DNA of 32,869 nt from Bacteroidales bacterium. Lineage in GTDB: Bacteria > Bacteroidota > Bacteroidia > Bacteroidales > UBA932. Each line of letters opens with the position of its first letter. Position 1 is the stretch's first letter. A program made the position numbers and the translations under genes. The stretch lies in contig JAKSJG010000016.1 in the NCBI GenBank assembly GCA_024398365.1, forward strand, positions 1 through 32,869. The letters run 5' to 3'. A model generated the notes under the pieces. That model was not told where the DNA came from and searched no databases. It was given only the letters and a program-made list of their open reading frames with translations. Positions 6,588 through 15,064 of this stretch are shown here, piece after piece.

Positions 6588-7448
6588 ATGAGACAACTTA
6601 AGATCACCAAATCCATCACCAACAGAGAGAGCGCCTCTCTGGATAAATATCTGCAGGAAATCGGCCGCGAGGAACTCATTACGGTCGAAGAGGAGGTTGA
6701 GCTGGCCCAGCGCATACGTCAGGGCGACCAGGCCGCTCTCGAAAAGCTCACCAGAGCCAATCTCCGATTTGTGGTTTCCGTAGCGAAGCAGTATCAGAAC
6801 CAGGGCATCAGCCTCCCGGACCTTATCAATGAAGGTAACCTCGGCCTGATCAAGGCCGCCGAGAAGTTCGATGAGACCCGCGGTTTCAAATTCATTTCGT
6901 ATGCAGTGTGGTGGATCCGCCAGTCCATACTCCAGGCTCTGGCAGAGCAGTCCCGTATCGTGCGTCTTCCGCTCAACCAGGTAGGTTCACTCAACAAGAT
7001 AAACAAGGCCCTCTCAAAGTTCGAGCAGGAGAACGAGCGCATGCCGTCACCTGACGAGCTTGCAGACCTCCTTGACATTCCGCGCGAGAAGATTGCCGAC
7101 ACCCTCCGCGTGTCAGGACGCCACGTGTCAGTGGATGCTCCGTTCGTGGACGGCGAGGACAACAGCCTTCTCGACGTGCTCGTCAACCCGGATTCACCTA
7201 ACGCGGACCGCGGACTGGTGAATGAGTCCCTCAACAAGGAGATCGAGCGCGCACTCTCCACTCTGACAGAGCGCGAACGTGACATCATCAAGTATTTCTT
7301 CGGCATCGGATGCCAGGAGATGACTCTCGAGGAGATCGGCGAGAAGTTCGGCCTCACACGCGAGCGCGTACGCCAGATCAAGGAAAAGGCTGTGCGCAGA
7401 CTCCGTCACAGCGCAAGAAGCAAGCTGCTCAAGAGTTATCTCGGTTAG
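6588..7448 (+). CDS. rpoD: Primary RNA polymerase sigma factor (sigma-70/RpoD, Bacteroidota type)
   Basis: The housekeeping sigma factor that directs RNA polymerase to the TTTG/TAnnTTTG promoters seen in this window. At 286 aa it is the short Bacteroidota form lacking region 1.1. Region 1.2 is [18 protein letters not shown] near the N-terminus. Region 2 (about 58-125) includes [24 protein letters not shown] and [15 protein letters not shown]. Region 3 follows, and region 4.2 near the C-terminus holds the helix-turn-helix [20 protein letters not shown]. It is divergent from dnaN across ~150 bp and is followed after 17 nt by the AGCS symporter gene, so it probably heads a three-gene operon with argS. 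Confidence 0.96.
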   Translation: MRQLKITKSITNRESASLDKYLQEIGREELITVEEEVELAQRIRQGDQAALEKLTRANLRFVVSVAKQYQNQGISLPDLINEGNLGLIKAAEKFDETRGFKFISYAVWWIRQSILQALAEQSRIVRLPLNQVGSLNKINKALSKFEQENERMPSPDELADLLDIPREKIADTLRVSGRHVSVDAPFVDGEDNSLLDVLVNPDSPNADRGLVNESLNKEIERALSTLTERERDIIKYFFGIGCQEMTLEEIGEKFGLTRERVRQIKEKAVRRLRHSARSKLLKSYLG

Positions 7449-7465
7449 TCCGCATTGTCTGAACC

Positions 7466-8869
7466 ATGTCGGATATCTGGACATCCATCGGTGACGGGAT
7501 TGTCGCCTTCAGCGATTTTATCTGCGGTTATCCTCTGTTCTTCCTCCTAATCGGAGGAGGACTGTTCTTCCTCGTATATTCCCGCTTCGCACCGGTGCGC
7601 CATTTCGGCGCGGCGATAGGGGAGCTGCGCCGTAAGGATGACGGCGGGCAGGGGCAGATCAGTTCCGCCCAGGCTCTGGCAAGCGCCATTGCGGCGACGG
7701 TGGGCCTCGGCAACATCGCAGGCGTCGCCATCGCCCTTTCGGTAGGCGGTCCGGGGGCCATTTTCTGGATGTGGGTCAGCGCCATACTCGGCATGGCCAC
7801 CAAATATTTCGAAGGCACCCTCGCCGTGATGTTCAAGGGGAAGGATTCTGCCGGAGAGTTGCAGGGCGGCCCTATGTACATGATCACCACCGGCCTGGGA
7901 CAGAAATGGAAGCCTCTTGCGGTGTTCTTCTGCATTTTCGCCCTGATAGGCTCCCTCTGCGTGATGCAGGCCAACCAGCTCACCGAGTCGGTCATGACCA
8001 TTTTCGCCTCCCCCGAGGATAACACTCTCCAGGGCCGTTTCATTATCGGAGCCGTGATCTGCCTTATCGTCGGAGCAGTGATCTTCGGCGGCATCAAGCG
8101 CATATCGAAGGTGGCCAGCAAGGTGGTGCCTCTGATGGTATCGCTCTACATGCTGCTCATCCTTTACATCATAATCTCCCACATAGGAGTAATACCGCAG
8201 GTGTTCCGCGACATCTTCGTAGGCGCATTCTCTCCGCAGGCCGTAGGCGGCGGAGTTGCAGGCGGCATCATCAGCGTGGCGCTCACAGGCGTGCGCAGGG
8301 CGGCCCTTGTCAATGAGGCCGGCATAGGCACGGCATCCATGATGCACGGTGCTTCGCGCAGCAAGGAACCTGTCCGCGAGGGCCTTGTGGCGATGCTCGG
8401 CCCGAGCATCGATTCAGGCCTCGTATGTACCCTTACGGCCATAGCGCTGCTTGTCGGCCGTTCGATAGACCCGACCATCATCCCTATGGGCGGCGGACTG
8501 AGCTCCGCCCAGGGCCTCAGCATCGCGCTCAATGCATTTGATGCCTGCATCCCTGTGGTGGGACGCTACCTGCTGTTCGTCATCGTGCTTTGCTTCGCAT
8601 TCTCCACGATGTTCTCATACTCGTATTACGGACAGAAATGCCTCGGCTTCCTCATCGGCGCCGAAAAGGGCAAATATTACAACTGGTTCTTCCTTGCGAT
8701 GCTCATAGTTGCTGCGATGATTCCGCTCGGAGTCGCTGTCAGCATGATAGACATCGCATTCGCCTTCATGGCGATACCGACCATGCTCACACTGTTCATC
8801 CTGGCTCCGAAGGCCCGCAGGGAGATGGACAGATACTTTTCGACTCACAAAAAGAATCAAGACATATAA
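7466..8869 (+). CDS. Alanine/glycine:cation symporter (AGCS family)
   Basis: An inner-membrane sodium- or proton-coupled importer of small neutral amino acids (alanine, glycine). At 467 aa it has the expected length and roughly ten to eleven hydrophobic segments. The signature region GLGNIAGVAIALSVGGPGAIFWMW (about residues 81-104) and the NEAGIGTASMMHGASR segment (284-299) are characteristic of the family. The C-terminus is short and basic. It lies 17 nt after rpoD and 3 nt before argS. Placement between a sigma factor and a tRNA synthetase is unlikely to reflect shared function beyond general growth. Exact substrate and coupling ion are not readable from sequence. Confidence 0.92.
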   Translation: MSDIWTSIGDGIVAFSDFICGYPLFFLLIGGGLFFLVYSRFAPVRHFGAAIGELRRKDDGGQGQISSAQALASAIAATVGLGNIAGVAIALSVGGPGAIFWMWVSAILGMATKYFEGTLAVMFKGKDSAGELQGGPMYMITTGLGQKWKPLAVFFCIFALIGSLCVMQANQLTESVMTIFASPEDNTLQGRFIIGAVICLIVGAVIFGGIKRISKVASKVVPLMVSLYMLLILYIIISHIGVIPQVFRDIFVGAFSPQAVGGGVAGGIISVALTGVRRAALVNEAGIGTASMMHGASRSKEPVREGLVAMLGPSIDSGLVCTLTAIALLVGRSIDPTIIPMGGGLSSAQGLSIALNAFDACIPVVGRYLLFVIVLCFAFSTMFSYSYYGQKCLGFLIGAEKGKYYNWFFLAMLIVAAMIPLGVAVSMIDIAFAFMAIPTMLTLFILAPKARREMDRYFSTHKKNQDI

Positions 8870-8872
8870 GAT

Positions 8873-10651
8873 ATGAATCCCGTACAACTTCTCACTGAAA
8901 AGTCACAGCTGGCCGTCAAGGCGCTCTACGGAGTGGATGCCCAGCCACAAATGCTTCAGTTCCAGGCTACTCGCAAGGAATTCGAGGGCGATTTGACACT
9001 CGTCGTTTTCCCTCTGCTGCGCACCAGCCGCAAATCACCTGAGGCCACTGCCGAGGAGATCGGCGCATGGCTCAAGGAGAACGCCACAGAGGTGGCATCG
9101 TATAATGCAGTCAAGGGCTTCCTCAACATCAAGCTCTCAGATTCCTACTGGGCTGAGATGCTCAAGGGAATCGCTGCTGACCCTGACTTCGGCAAGCTGC
9201 CATCCAGCGGCAAGACGGTGATGGTCGAGTTCTCGTCCCCTAACACCAACAAGCCTCTCCACCTCGGTCACGTGCGCAACAACCTCCTCGGCTGGTCAGT
9301 ATCCAAGCTGCTCGAGGCCTGCGGCCACAATGTGCTCAAGGTCAACCTGGTCAATGACCGCGGTATCCATATCTGCAAGTCCATGCTCGCATGGCTCAAG
9401 TGCGGCAACGGCGCCACTCCGGAATCTGCCGGCAAGAAGGGCGACCACCTCATCGGCGATTACTACGTCAAGTTCAATGATCTCTTCAAGGCTGAGGTCA
9501 AGGAGCTGGTTGACGGCGGCATGAGCGAGGAGGAGGCCGAGAAGAACGCGCCTATCCTCAAGGAGGCGCAGGCTATGCTCGTGAAGTGGGAGCAGGGCGA
9601 CCCTGAGGTCGTGGCTCTCTGGAAGAAGATGAACGGCTGGGTATATGAAGGCTTCGACAAGACCTACGCCAGCCTCGGCATTTCCTTCGACCGCATCTAT
9701 TATGAATCACAGACCTACAAGGGAGGCAAGAGCCTCGTGTCCGAAGGTCTGGAGAAGGGCATTTTCTTCCGCAAGGAAGACGGCTCGGTATGGTGCGACC
9801 TCACCGGCGACGGCCTCGACCAGAAGTTGCTGCTTCGCGGCGACGGCACTTCCGTATATATGACGCAGGATCTGGGCACGGCACAGAAGCGTTATGAGGA
9901 ATATAAGTTCGATGAGATGATATATGTTGTGGGCAATGAGCAGAACTACCATTTCCAGGTGCTCAAGCTCATTCTCAAGAAGCTCGGCTTCGACTGGTCA
10001 GATGCCATATACCACCTCTCATACGGCATGGTGGAGCTTCCTGAAGGCAAGATGAAGTCCCGCGAAGGCACCGTGGTGGATGCCGACGACCTCATCGAGA
10101 AAATGTACAACACCGCAAAGGAGACATCCCTCGAACTGGGCAAGCTCGACGGAATGGATGAGAAGGAGCAGGACGAACTCTTCAGCATGCTCGGACTCGG
10201 CGCCCTCAAATATTTCATCCTCAAGGTCGATCCGCGCAAGACCATGCTCTTCGACCCTAAGGAGTCCATCGACTTCAACGGCAACACAGGTCCGTTCATC
10301 CAGTACACCCACTCCCGTATCAAGTCCATTCTCCGCAAGGCGGACGAACAGGGCATCAAGGCTGAGGCCACGGGAGCTGCCATACTGCCTAAGGAACAGT
10401 CGATTATCCAGCTCCTCAGCACTTACCCTGACAAGGTGCGCGAGGCGGGAGAGGCCCACTCTCCGGCATTGATTGCAAACTATGCCTACGAGCTGGCAAA
10501 GGAGTTCAACCAGTATTACCATGACGTGACAATACTCAAGGAAGAGGACGGGGCCGTGAAGAGCCAGAGACTGGCTCTGATCGGAGTGATAGCCTCAGTA
10601 CTGGTCAAGGCGATGGACATACTCGGCATAAAACTTCCGGAAAGAATGTAA
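8873..10651 (+). CDS. argS: Arginyl-tRNA synthetase
   Basis: A class I synthetase charging tRNA-Arg. It is 592 aa, normal for the family. The N-terminal additional domain (about 1-110) precedes the catalytic Rossmann fold. The HIGH motif appears as HLGH at 130-133 in SPNTNKPLHLGHVRNN, which is the usual ArgRS form. The KMSKS position is the degenerate KMKSREGTVV, as is common in ArgRS. The C-terminal DALR anticodon-binding domain ends KLPERM, close to the classical ArgRS ending. ATG 8873 lies 3 nt after the symporter stop, so it depends on the upstream transcript. The gene ends directly before a perfect intrinsic terminator. Confidence 0.97.
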   Translation: MNPVQLLTEKSQLAVKALYGVDAQPQMLQFQATRKEFEGDLTLVVFPLLRTSRKSPEATAEEIGAWLKENATEVASYNAVKGFLNIKLSDSYWAEMLKGIAADPDFGKLPSSGKTVMVEFSSPNTNKPLHLGHVRNNLLGWSVSKLLEACGHNVLKVNLVNDRGIHICKSMLAWLKCGNGATPESAGKKGDHLIGDYYVKFNDLFKAEVKELVDGGMSEEEAEKNAPILKEAQAMLVKWEQGDPEVVALWKKMNGWVYEGFDKTYASLGISFDRIYYESQTYKGGKSLVSEGLEKGIFFRKEDGSVWCDLTGDGLDQKLLLRGDGTSVYMTQDLGTAQKRYEEYKFDEMIYVVGNEQNYHFQVLKLILKKLGFDWSDAIYHLSYGMVELPEGKMKSREGTVVDADDLIEKMYNTAKETSLELGKLDGMDEKEQDELFSMLGLGALKYFILKVDPRKTMLFDPKESIDFNGNTGPFIQYTHSRIKSILRKADEQGIKAEATGAAILPKEQSIIQLLSTYPDKVREAGEAHSPALIANYAYELAKEFNQYYHDVTILKEEDGAVKSQRLALIGVIASVLVKAMDILGIKLPERM

Positions 10652-10656
10652 ATTTT

Positions 10657-10690
10657 GCCCTTCAGCGCGCTGAAGGGCATTTTTTTTTTG
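10657..10690 (+). terminator. Intrinsic terminator of rpoD-argS operon
   Basis: GCCCTTCAGC-GC-GCTGAAGGGC (10657-10678) is a fully palindromic 10 bp stem followed by AT and nine or more T residues. It lies 6 nt after the argS stop and is one of the strongest terminators in the window. Confidence 0.95.
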
Positions 10691-10717
10691 TTACTTTAGA
10701 AAAACTCCCTATAATTG
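10687..10717 (+). promoter_or_regulatory. Promoter for the 10741-19396 operon
   Basis: TTTG (10687-10690), 19 nt, then TATAATTG (10710-10717) fits the Bacteroidota consensus with one mismatch in the -7 box. The -33 box is built from the end of the terminator T tract, so terminator and promoter are fused. The ATG of the next gene follows 23 nt later. Confidence 0.7.
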
Positions 10718-10740
10718 CACCATAAAACAAAGACGATACA

Positions 10741-11094
10741 ATGAATCCAAACGCCCCTATAAAACGCATAATCAGTTACGACAACATGTCGCAGGAACTG
10801 CTTGACGCATTCAAGGAAAAATACCCTCGCGGATATGCTGATTACCTCAGTGACATCATAAAGGTTGACAAGCCTGACGGCACTTCCTTCTATGCAGTAT
10901 CCCTTGACGTACCGGGTGCCACCTACCTCGTCAAGATCAAGGTCAAGGTTGACGAACGCGAGGATGTTGAGGACGGCCTCTTCAAGGATGAGGACTCAGA
11001 GGAGTCCGCAGAGGAGGATGGAGGATTTCCAGTCAATGATGACGACATCGCCGGCGGAGAGCCCGCATCCGATGACGACATGGCAGACGAGTAA
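10741..11094 (+). CDS. Conserved small acidic protein
   Basis: A 117 aa soluble protein with two parts. Residues 1-75 form a compact domain (SQELLDAFKEKYPRGYADYL...FYAVSLDVPGATYLVKIKV). Residues 76-117 are an Asp/Glu-rich tail, likely disordered. The layout resembles a small protein conserved in Bacteroidales, whose members pair a KYPxGY-type domain with an acidic tail (from general recollection), sometimes loosely labelled as primase-like or RNA-polymerase-delta-like without proof. I assign no function. It is the first gene after a good promoter and is separated from the CLC gene by a hairpin, so it may be transcribed more strongly than the genes behind it. Confidence 0.85.
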   Translation: MNPNAPIKRIISYDNMSQELLDAFKEKYPRGYADYLSDIIKVDKPDGTSFYAVSLDVPGATYLVKIKVKVDEREDVEDGLFKDEDSEESAEEDGGFPVNDDDIAGGEPASDDDMADE

Positions 11095-11114
11095 CAGATA
11101 CAATTTACCATATG

Positions 11115-11138
11115 GAGCAACCCCGTCAGGGGTTTCTC
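11115..11138 (+). terminator. Hairpin after acidic-protein gene, possible partial terminator
   Basis: GAGCAACCCC-GTCA-GGGGTTTCTC forms a 10 bp stem with one mismatch, between the acidic-protein stop and the CLC start. The following sequence (TGTTTAT) is a poor U tract, so it is more likely an attenuator or processing hairpin than a full stop. The GTCA loop is the same as in two hairpins after cdd. Confidence 0.4.
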
Positions 11139-11145
11139 TGTTTAT

Positions 11146-12921
11146 ATGAGGATGAGCATGACTTTTACCAAACTGACAGACAGATTCAAGTCTTTGCCTG
11201 AACGCACTGTGCTCTTTATACTTGCGTTCGTGGTGGGACTTTGCAGCGGCGGCATGGCCGTAATCCTCAAGAAACTCATCTCGCTCATCCGTTTCGGGCT
11301 CACATCCTGGTTCGATGATCCGCTCTGCAATTACCTTTACCTGGTGTATCCGGGTATCGGTATGCTGCTGGCCTTCCTCTTCGTGAAGATATTCATTCGC
11401 GAGGACATAGGCCACGGAGTCACCAAGGTGCTGCTTGCGGTATCCCGCCAGAAGTCCAACATCGCCAGCCATAACATCTGGTCATCCGTTGCCGCCAGCT
11501 CGGTCACCATCGGATTCGGCGGCAGTGTGGGAGCCGAGGCCCCGATAGTATATTCCGGAGCCGCCATAGGCTCCAACATAGCAAGGGCGCTCAAGCTGCC
11601 ATACAAGAGCGTCACCATACTTCTCGGCTGCGGTGCAGCATCCGCTGTTGCGGGAATATTCTCCGCGCCTCTGGCCGGAGTCCTTTTCACCCTTGAGATA
11701 TTGCTTTTCAACATATCGATGTCCTCAATACTGCCGCTCCTGGTGTCTTCAGTGACTGCCACGGTGGTATCCTACATCTTTGTCGGCGATACTGTGACAT
11801 TCTCCAGCACCCTCGAGAGCTTCTCCATGGGCAACCTGCCGTATTATCTCGTACTTGGCATATTCTGCGGCGCGATGTCACTCTACTTCATCCGCACCTC
11901 GATGTGGCTCGAGGACAGGATGCGCAACGTGCGCAAGCCTATGAGACGCTGGATCATCTGCGCCCTGCTTCTGGGTGTGCTGATCTTCCTCTTCCCGCCG
12001 CTCTACGGCGAGGGTTACGACTCCCTAACGATGATGCTCAACAACAATTCAGTTGACATCGCCGGCGGCGCGTTCGGCTCACTGCCTTTCTTTGAAGGCA
12101 AATGGGGCGTGCTGCTGTTCTTCACCGCCATCCTCTTTGCGAAGGTGTTCGCCACTGCTTTCACCAATGCGGGCGGCGGAGTCGGCGGTACCTTCGGTCC
12201 TACGCTGTTCTCAGGCGGCATCGCGGGCTTTGTCATTGCGCGTCTCATCAATATCTCAGGCATACACATGGTGCCGGAGGCCAATTTCGTACTTGTGGGA
12301 ATGGCCGGAATGATGGCCGGCGTGATGCAGGCTCCTTTGACTGCGATCTTCCTCATCGCGGAGATCACCGGAGGCTATGACCTTCTCATGCCGCTTATCC
12401 TCACATCCGCAGTGTCCTTCGCGACCATCCGCACCGTGGAGTCATATTCCATCTACACCAAGCGTATCGCCAGCCAGGGCGACCTGCTTACCCATGACAG
12501 TGACCAGGCCGTGCTCACTCTGCTGAAGCTGTCGGATTTCATAGAGACGGACTTCGAGCCGCTGATCGGTGACAGAAGCCTTGCCGACCTTGTCAAGGCC
12601 ATATCCAGGAGCGACCGCAACGTCTATCCGGTGCTCGACCATGAAAGGCATTTCATCGGCGTGGTGTATCTCAATGACGTACGCAGCGTGATGTTCGATC
12701 ACGACAAGTACTATACAATGCATATCTCGGACTTCCTGAAGGCCGCTCCTACGACTCTTTATTATGATGAGAAGATGGAGAGCGTGATGTCCAAGTTCGA
12801 GCTCTACAACGCCTGGAATCTCCCTGTGGTGGACCACAACGGCATATATATGGGTTTTGTGTCCAAGTCCAAGATATTCAGCTCTTACAGGGAGCAATTG
12901 CAACAGGTGTCACATGATTAA
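11146..12921 (+). CDS. CLC-type chloride channel/antiporter with CBS domains
   Basis: A 591 aa integral inner-membrane protein of the voltage-gated chloride channel family, moving Cl- either as a channel or in exchange for protons. Many hydrophobic helices fill residues 20-440. The gating-glutamate motif, normally GREGP, reads GAEAP (129-133) with Glu131 present. The GxFxP selectivity element is GGTFGP near residue 350. The first anion-site motif, normally GSGIP, is GHGVT (89-93), a departure also found in other divergent CLC proteins. The C-terminal ~130 residues form a pair of cytosolic CBS domains (PVLDHERHFIGVVY and LPVVDHNGIYMGFV), which often sense nucleotides. ATG 11146 is used; ATG 11152 and 11158 in the same frame are alternatives. 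The end overlaps tex by 8 nt. Confidence 0.92.
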   Translation: MRMSMTFTKLTDRFKSLPERTVLFILAFVVGLCSGGMAVILKKLISLIRFGLTSWFDDPLCNYLYLVYPGIGMLLAFLFVKIFIREDIGHGVTKVLLAVSRQKSNIASHNIWSSVAASSVTIGFGGSVGAEAPIVYSGAAIGSNIARALKLPYKSVTILLGCGAASAVAGIFSAPLAGVLFTLEILLFNISMSSILPLLVSSVTATVVSYIFVGDTVTFSSTLESFSMGNLPYYLVLGIFCGAMSLYFIRTSMWLEDRMRNVRKPMRRWIICALLLGVLIFLFPPLYGEGYDSLTMMLNNNSVDIAGGAFGSLPFFEGKWGVLLFFTAILFAKVFATAFTNAGGGVGGTFGPTLFSGGIAGFVIARLINISGIHMVPEANFVLVGMAGMMAGVMQAPLTAIFLIAEITGGYDLLMPLILTSAVSFATIRTVESYSIYTKRIASQGDLLTHDSDQAVLTLLKLSDFIETDFEPLIGDRSLADLVKAISRSDRNVYPVLDHERHFIGVVYLNDVRSVMFDHDKYYTMHISDFLKAAPTTLYYDEKMESVMSKFELYNAWNLPVVDHNGIYMGFVSKSKIFSSYREQLQQVSHD

Positions 12922-15064
12922 GCTTTATGTAGATCATATCGCCGGGCAGCTCAAGGTGGCTTCCTGGCAGGTGGGCAACTGCAACGAGCTCCTCGAAGAG
13001 GGCGCGACGGTGCCTTTCATCAGCCGCTACCGCAAGGAGCGCACCGGCCAGATGGACGAGGTGCAGATCGCGGAGGTCAGACATTGGTTCCTCCGTTTCC
13101 AGGAGATGGCCAAACGCAAGGAGGCGATACTCTCAAGCATAGAGGAGCAGGGCGCACTGACTGATGAGCTGCGCTCCGCCATCGAAAATGAAGTAAATCC
13201 CCAGACCCTCGAGGACCTGTATCTTCCGTACAGGCCGAAACGCCGCACCAGGGCTTCGGTCGCACGCGAGAAGGGGCTCGAACCTCTGGCCGACGCCATC
13301 ATGTCAATGAAGACCGCATCTCCGGCCCAGGCGGCATCCCGCTATCTCAACCAGCAGGTGCAGAGCGTTGAGGACGCTCTTGCCGGAGCGCGTGACATCA
13401 TAGCCGAGCGCATCGCAGACACCGCAGCCGTGCGTGCCGAGCTGCGCAATCTGTATTCATCATGGGGAAAGGTGGAGTCTAAGCTGGTGAAGTCCAAGGC
13501 GGACAGCGAAGAGGCTTCCAAATACAGCAATTATTTTGAATTCTCCGAGAGGGTGGACAAGATTCCGTCCCACCGCCTGCTCGCCATACTCCGCGCTGCG
13601 GACGAGGGAGTGCTGGGCGTCAAGGTGGATGTGCGCCAGGATTATGCTCTGGAGCGCATTTCCCGCAAGGTGTATGCGGATGGCAAGCGGCCTTCGGCTG
13701 AGACACGCCGGCAGATTGATGAGGCGGTGGCGGATTCCTACAAGCGCCTGCTTCACCCGTCCATCGAGAATGAGACGCTCGCCGCAGCCAAGGAGAAGGC
13801 CGACATCGAGGCCATAAGGGTGTTCGGTGACAATCTGCGCCAGCTCCTGCTCTCGCCGCCGATAGGCCAGAAGCGCACTCTTGCCATTGACCCTGGCTTC
13901 CGCACCGGCTGCAAGCTGGTCTGCCTGGATGCCCAGGGAGAGCTGCTGCACAATGACGTGATGTATCCTCATCCGCCGCAGAGCGAGAAGATCGCCGCGA
14001 TGAAGAAGATTTCCCATCTGGTCGAGGCGTATAAGATCGAGGTCATCGCCATAGGCAACGGTACCGCAGGCCGCGAGACCGAGGCCTTCATCAAGAAAAT
14101 AGCCCTTCCGGAGGACATACGCGTCTTCTCCGTCAGCGAGGATGGCGCTTCGGTATATTCAGCTTCCGATGTCGCCCGCGAGGAGTTCCCGGACTATGAC
14201 GTCACCGTGCGCGGCGCCGTTTCCATAGGCCGCCGCCTGATGGACCCTCTGGCTGAGCTTGTCAAGATAGATCCGAAGTCGATAGGAGTGGGGCAGTACC
14301 AGCATGACGTCGATCAGAACCTGCTCAAGGAGACTCTGGATGACACTGTCGAAAGCTGTGTCAACAATGTTGGCGTCAATCTCAATACCGCCAGCCGTCA
14401 CCTGCTGAGCTATGTCTCCGGCATAGGTCCTGCTCTGGCTCTCAACATAGTCAATTACCGTACTGAAAACGGTCCTTTCGCATCCCGCCGCGACCTGTTG
14501 AAGGTCAAGAGGCTGGGCGACAAGGCCTTCGAACAGTGCGCGGGCTTCCTCCGCATACCAGGAGCCGCCAATCCGCTGGACAATTCGGCTGTGCATCCGG
14601 AGCGTTATGCGATAGTGGAGCGGATGGCATCGGACCTCGGCGTGGACGTGCCGGGGCTCATGAAGGACGCCTCCAGACGCGCGCAGGTGGATATTCAGCG
14701 CTATGTCAGCGACGAAGTGGGCCTGCCTACTCTGCAGGACATTATGAAGGAGCTTGACAAGCCGGGACGCGATCCGCGTCAGAGCATAAAAATATTTGAA
14801 TTCTCGCAGGAAGTGCAGACCATAGACGATGTCAGGGTCGGCATGGTCCTGCCTTGCATAGTAACCAATATCACCAATTTCGGCGCATTCGTCGATTTCG
14901 GTATCAAGCAAAAAGGCCTCATTCACGTTTCGCAGGTGGCGGACAAATTCGTATCTTCGCCAGCAGAAGTGCTGAAAATCAATCAGCAGCTCAATGCCAA
15001 AGTGATCAGTGTGGATTTGGAGAGGGGAAGGATAGGTATGTCACTTAAAGGATTGGATAAATGA
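12914..15064 (+). CDS. tex: Tex-family S1 RNA-binding protein
   Basis: Tex/YhgF proteins are cytosolic nucleic-acid-binding factors connected with transcription. I chose ATG 12914 (716 aa, MIKLYVDHIAGQL); a longer in-frame start at 12857 would add 19 unrelated residues inside the CLC gene. The domain order is standard: helical N-terminal region with FISRYRKERTG (about 36-46), YqgF/RNase H-like domain with LAIDPGFRTGCK, tandem helix-hairpin-helix region (GIGPALALNIVNYR), and a C-terminal S1 domain (GMVLPCIVTNITNFGAFVDF). The start overlaps the CLC stop by 8 nt and the stop overlaps the TonB receptor start by 4 nt, so all three are translationally coupled. Confidence 0.95.
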   Translation: MIKLYVDHIAGQLKVASWQVGNCNELLEEGATVPFISRYRKERTGQMDEVQIAEVRHWFLRFQEMAKRKEAILSSIEEQGALTDELRSAIENEVNPQTLEDLYLPYRPKRRTRASVAREKGLEPLADAIMSMKTASPAQAASRYLNQQVQSVEDALAGARDIIAERIADTAAVRAELRNLYSSWGKVESKLVKSKADSEEASKYSNYFEFSERVDKIPSHRLLAILRAADEGVLGVKVDVRQDYALERISRKVYADGKRPSAETRRQIDEAVADSYKRLLHPSIENETLAAAKEKADIEAIRVFGDNLRQLLLSPPIGQKRTLAIDPGFRTGCKLVCLDAQGELLHNDVMYPHPPQSEKIAAMKKISHLVEAYKIEVIAIGNGTAGRETEAFIKKIALPEDIRVFSVSEDGASVYSASDVAREEFPDYDVTVRGAVSIGRRLMDPLAELVKIDPKSIGVGQYQHDVDQNLLKETLDDTVESCVNNVGVNLNTASRHLLSYVSGIGPALALNIVNYRTENGPFASRRDLLKVKRLGDKAFEQCAGFLRIPGAANPLDNSAVHPERYAIVERMASDLGVDVPGLMKDASRRAQVDIQRYVSDEVGLPTLQDIMKELDKPGRDPRQSIKIFEFSQEVQTIDDVRVGMVLPCIVTNITNFGAFVDFGIKQKGLIHVSQVADKFVSSPAEVLKINQQLNAKVISVDLERGRIGMSLKGLDK

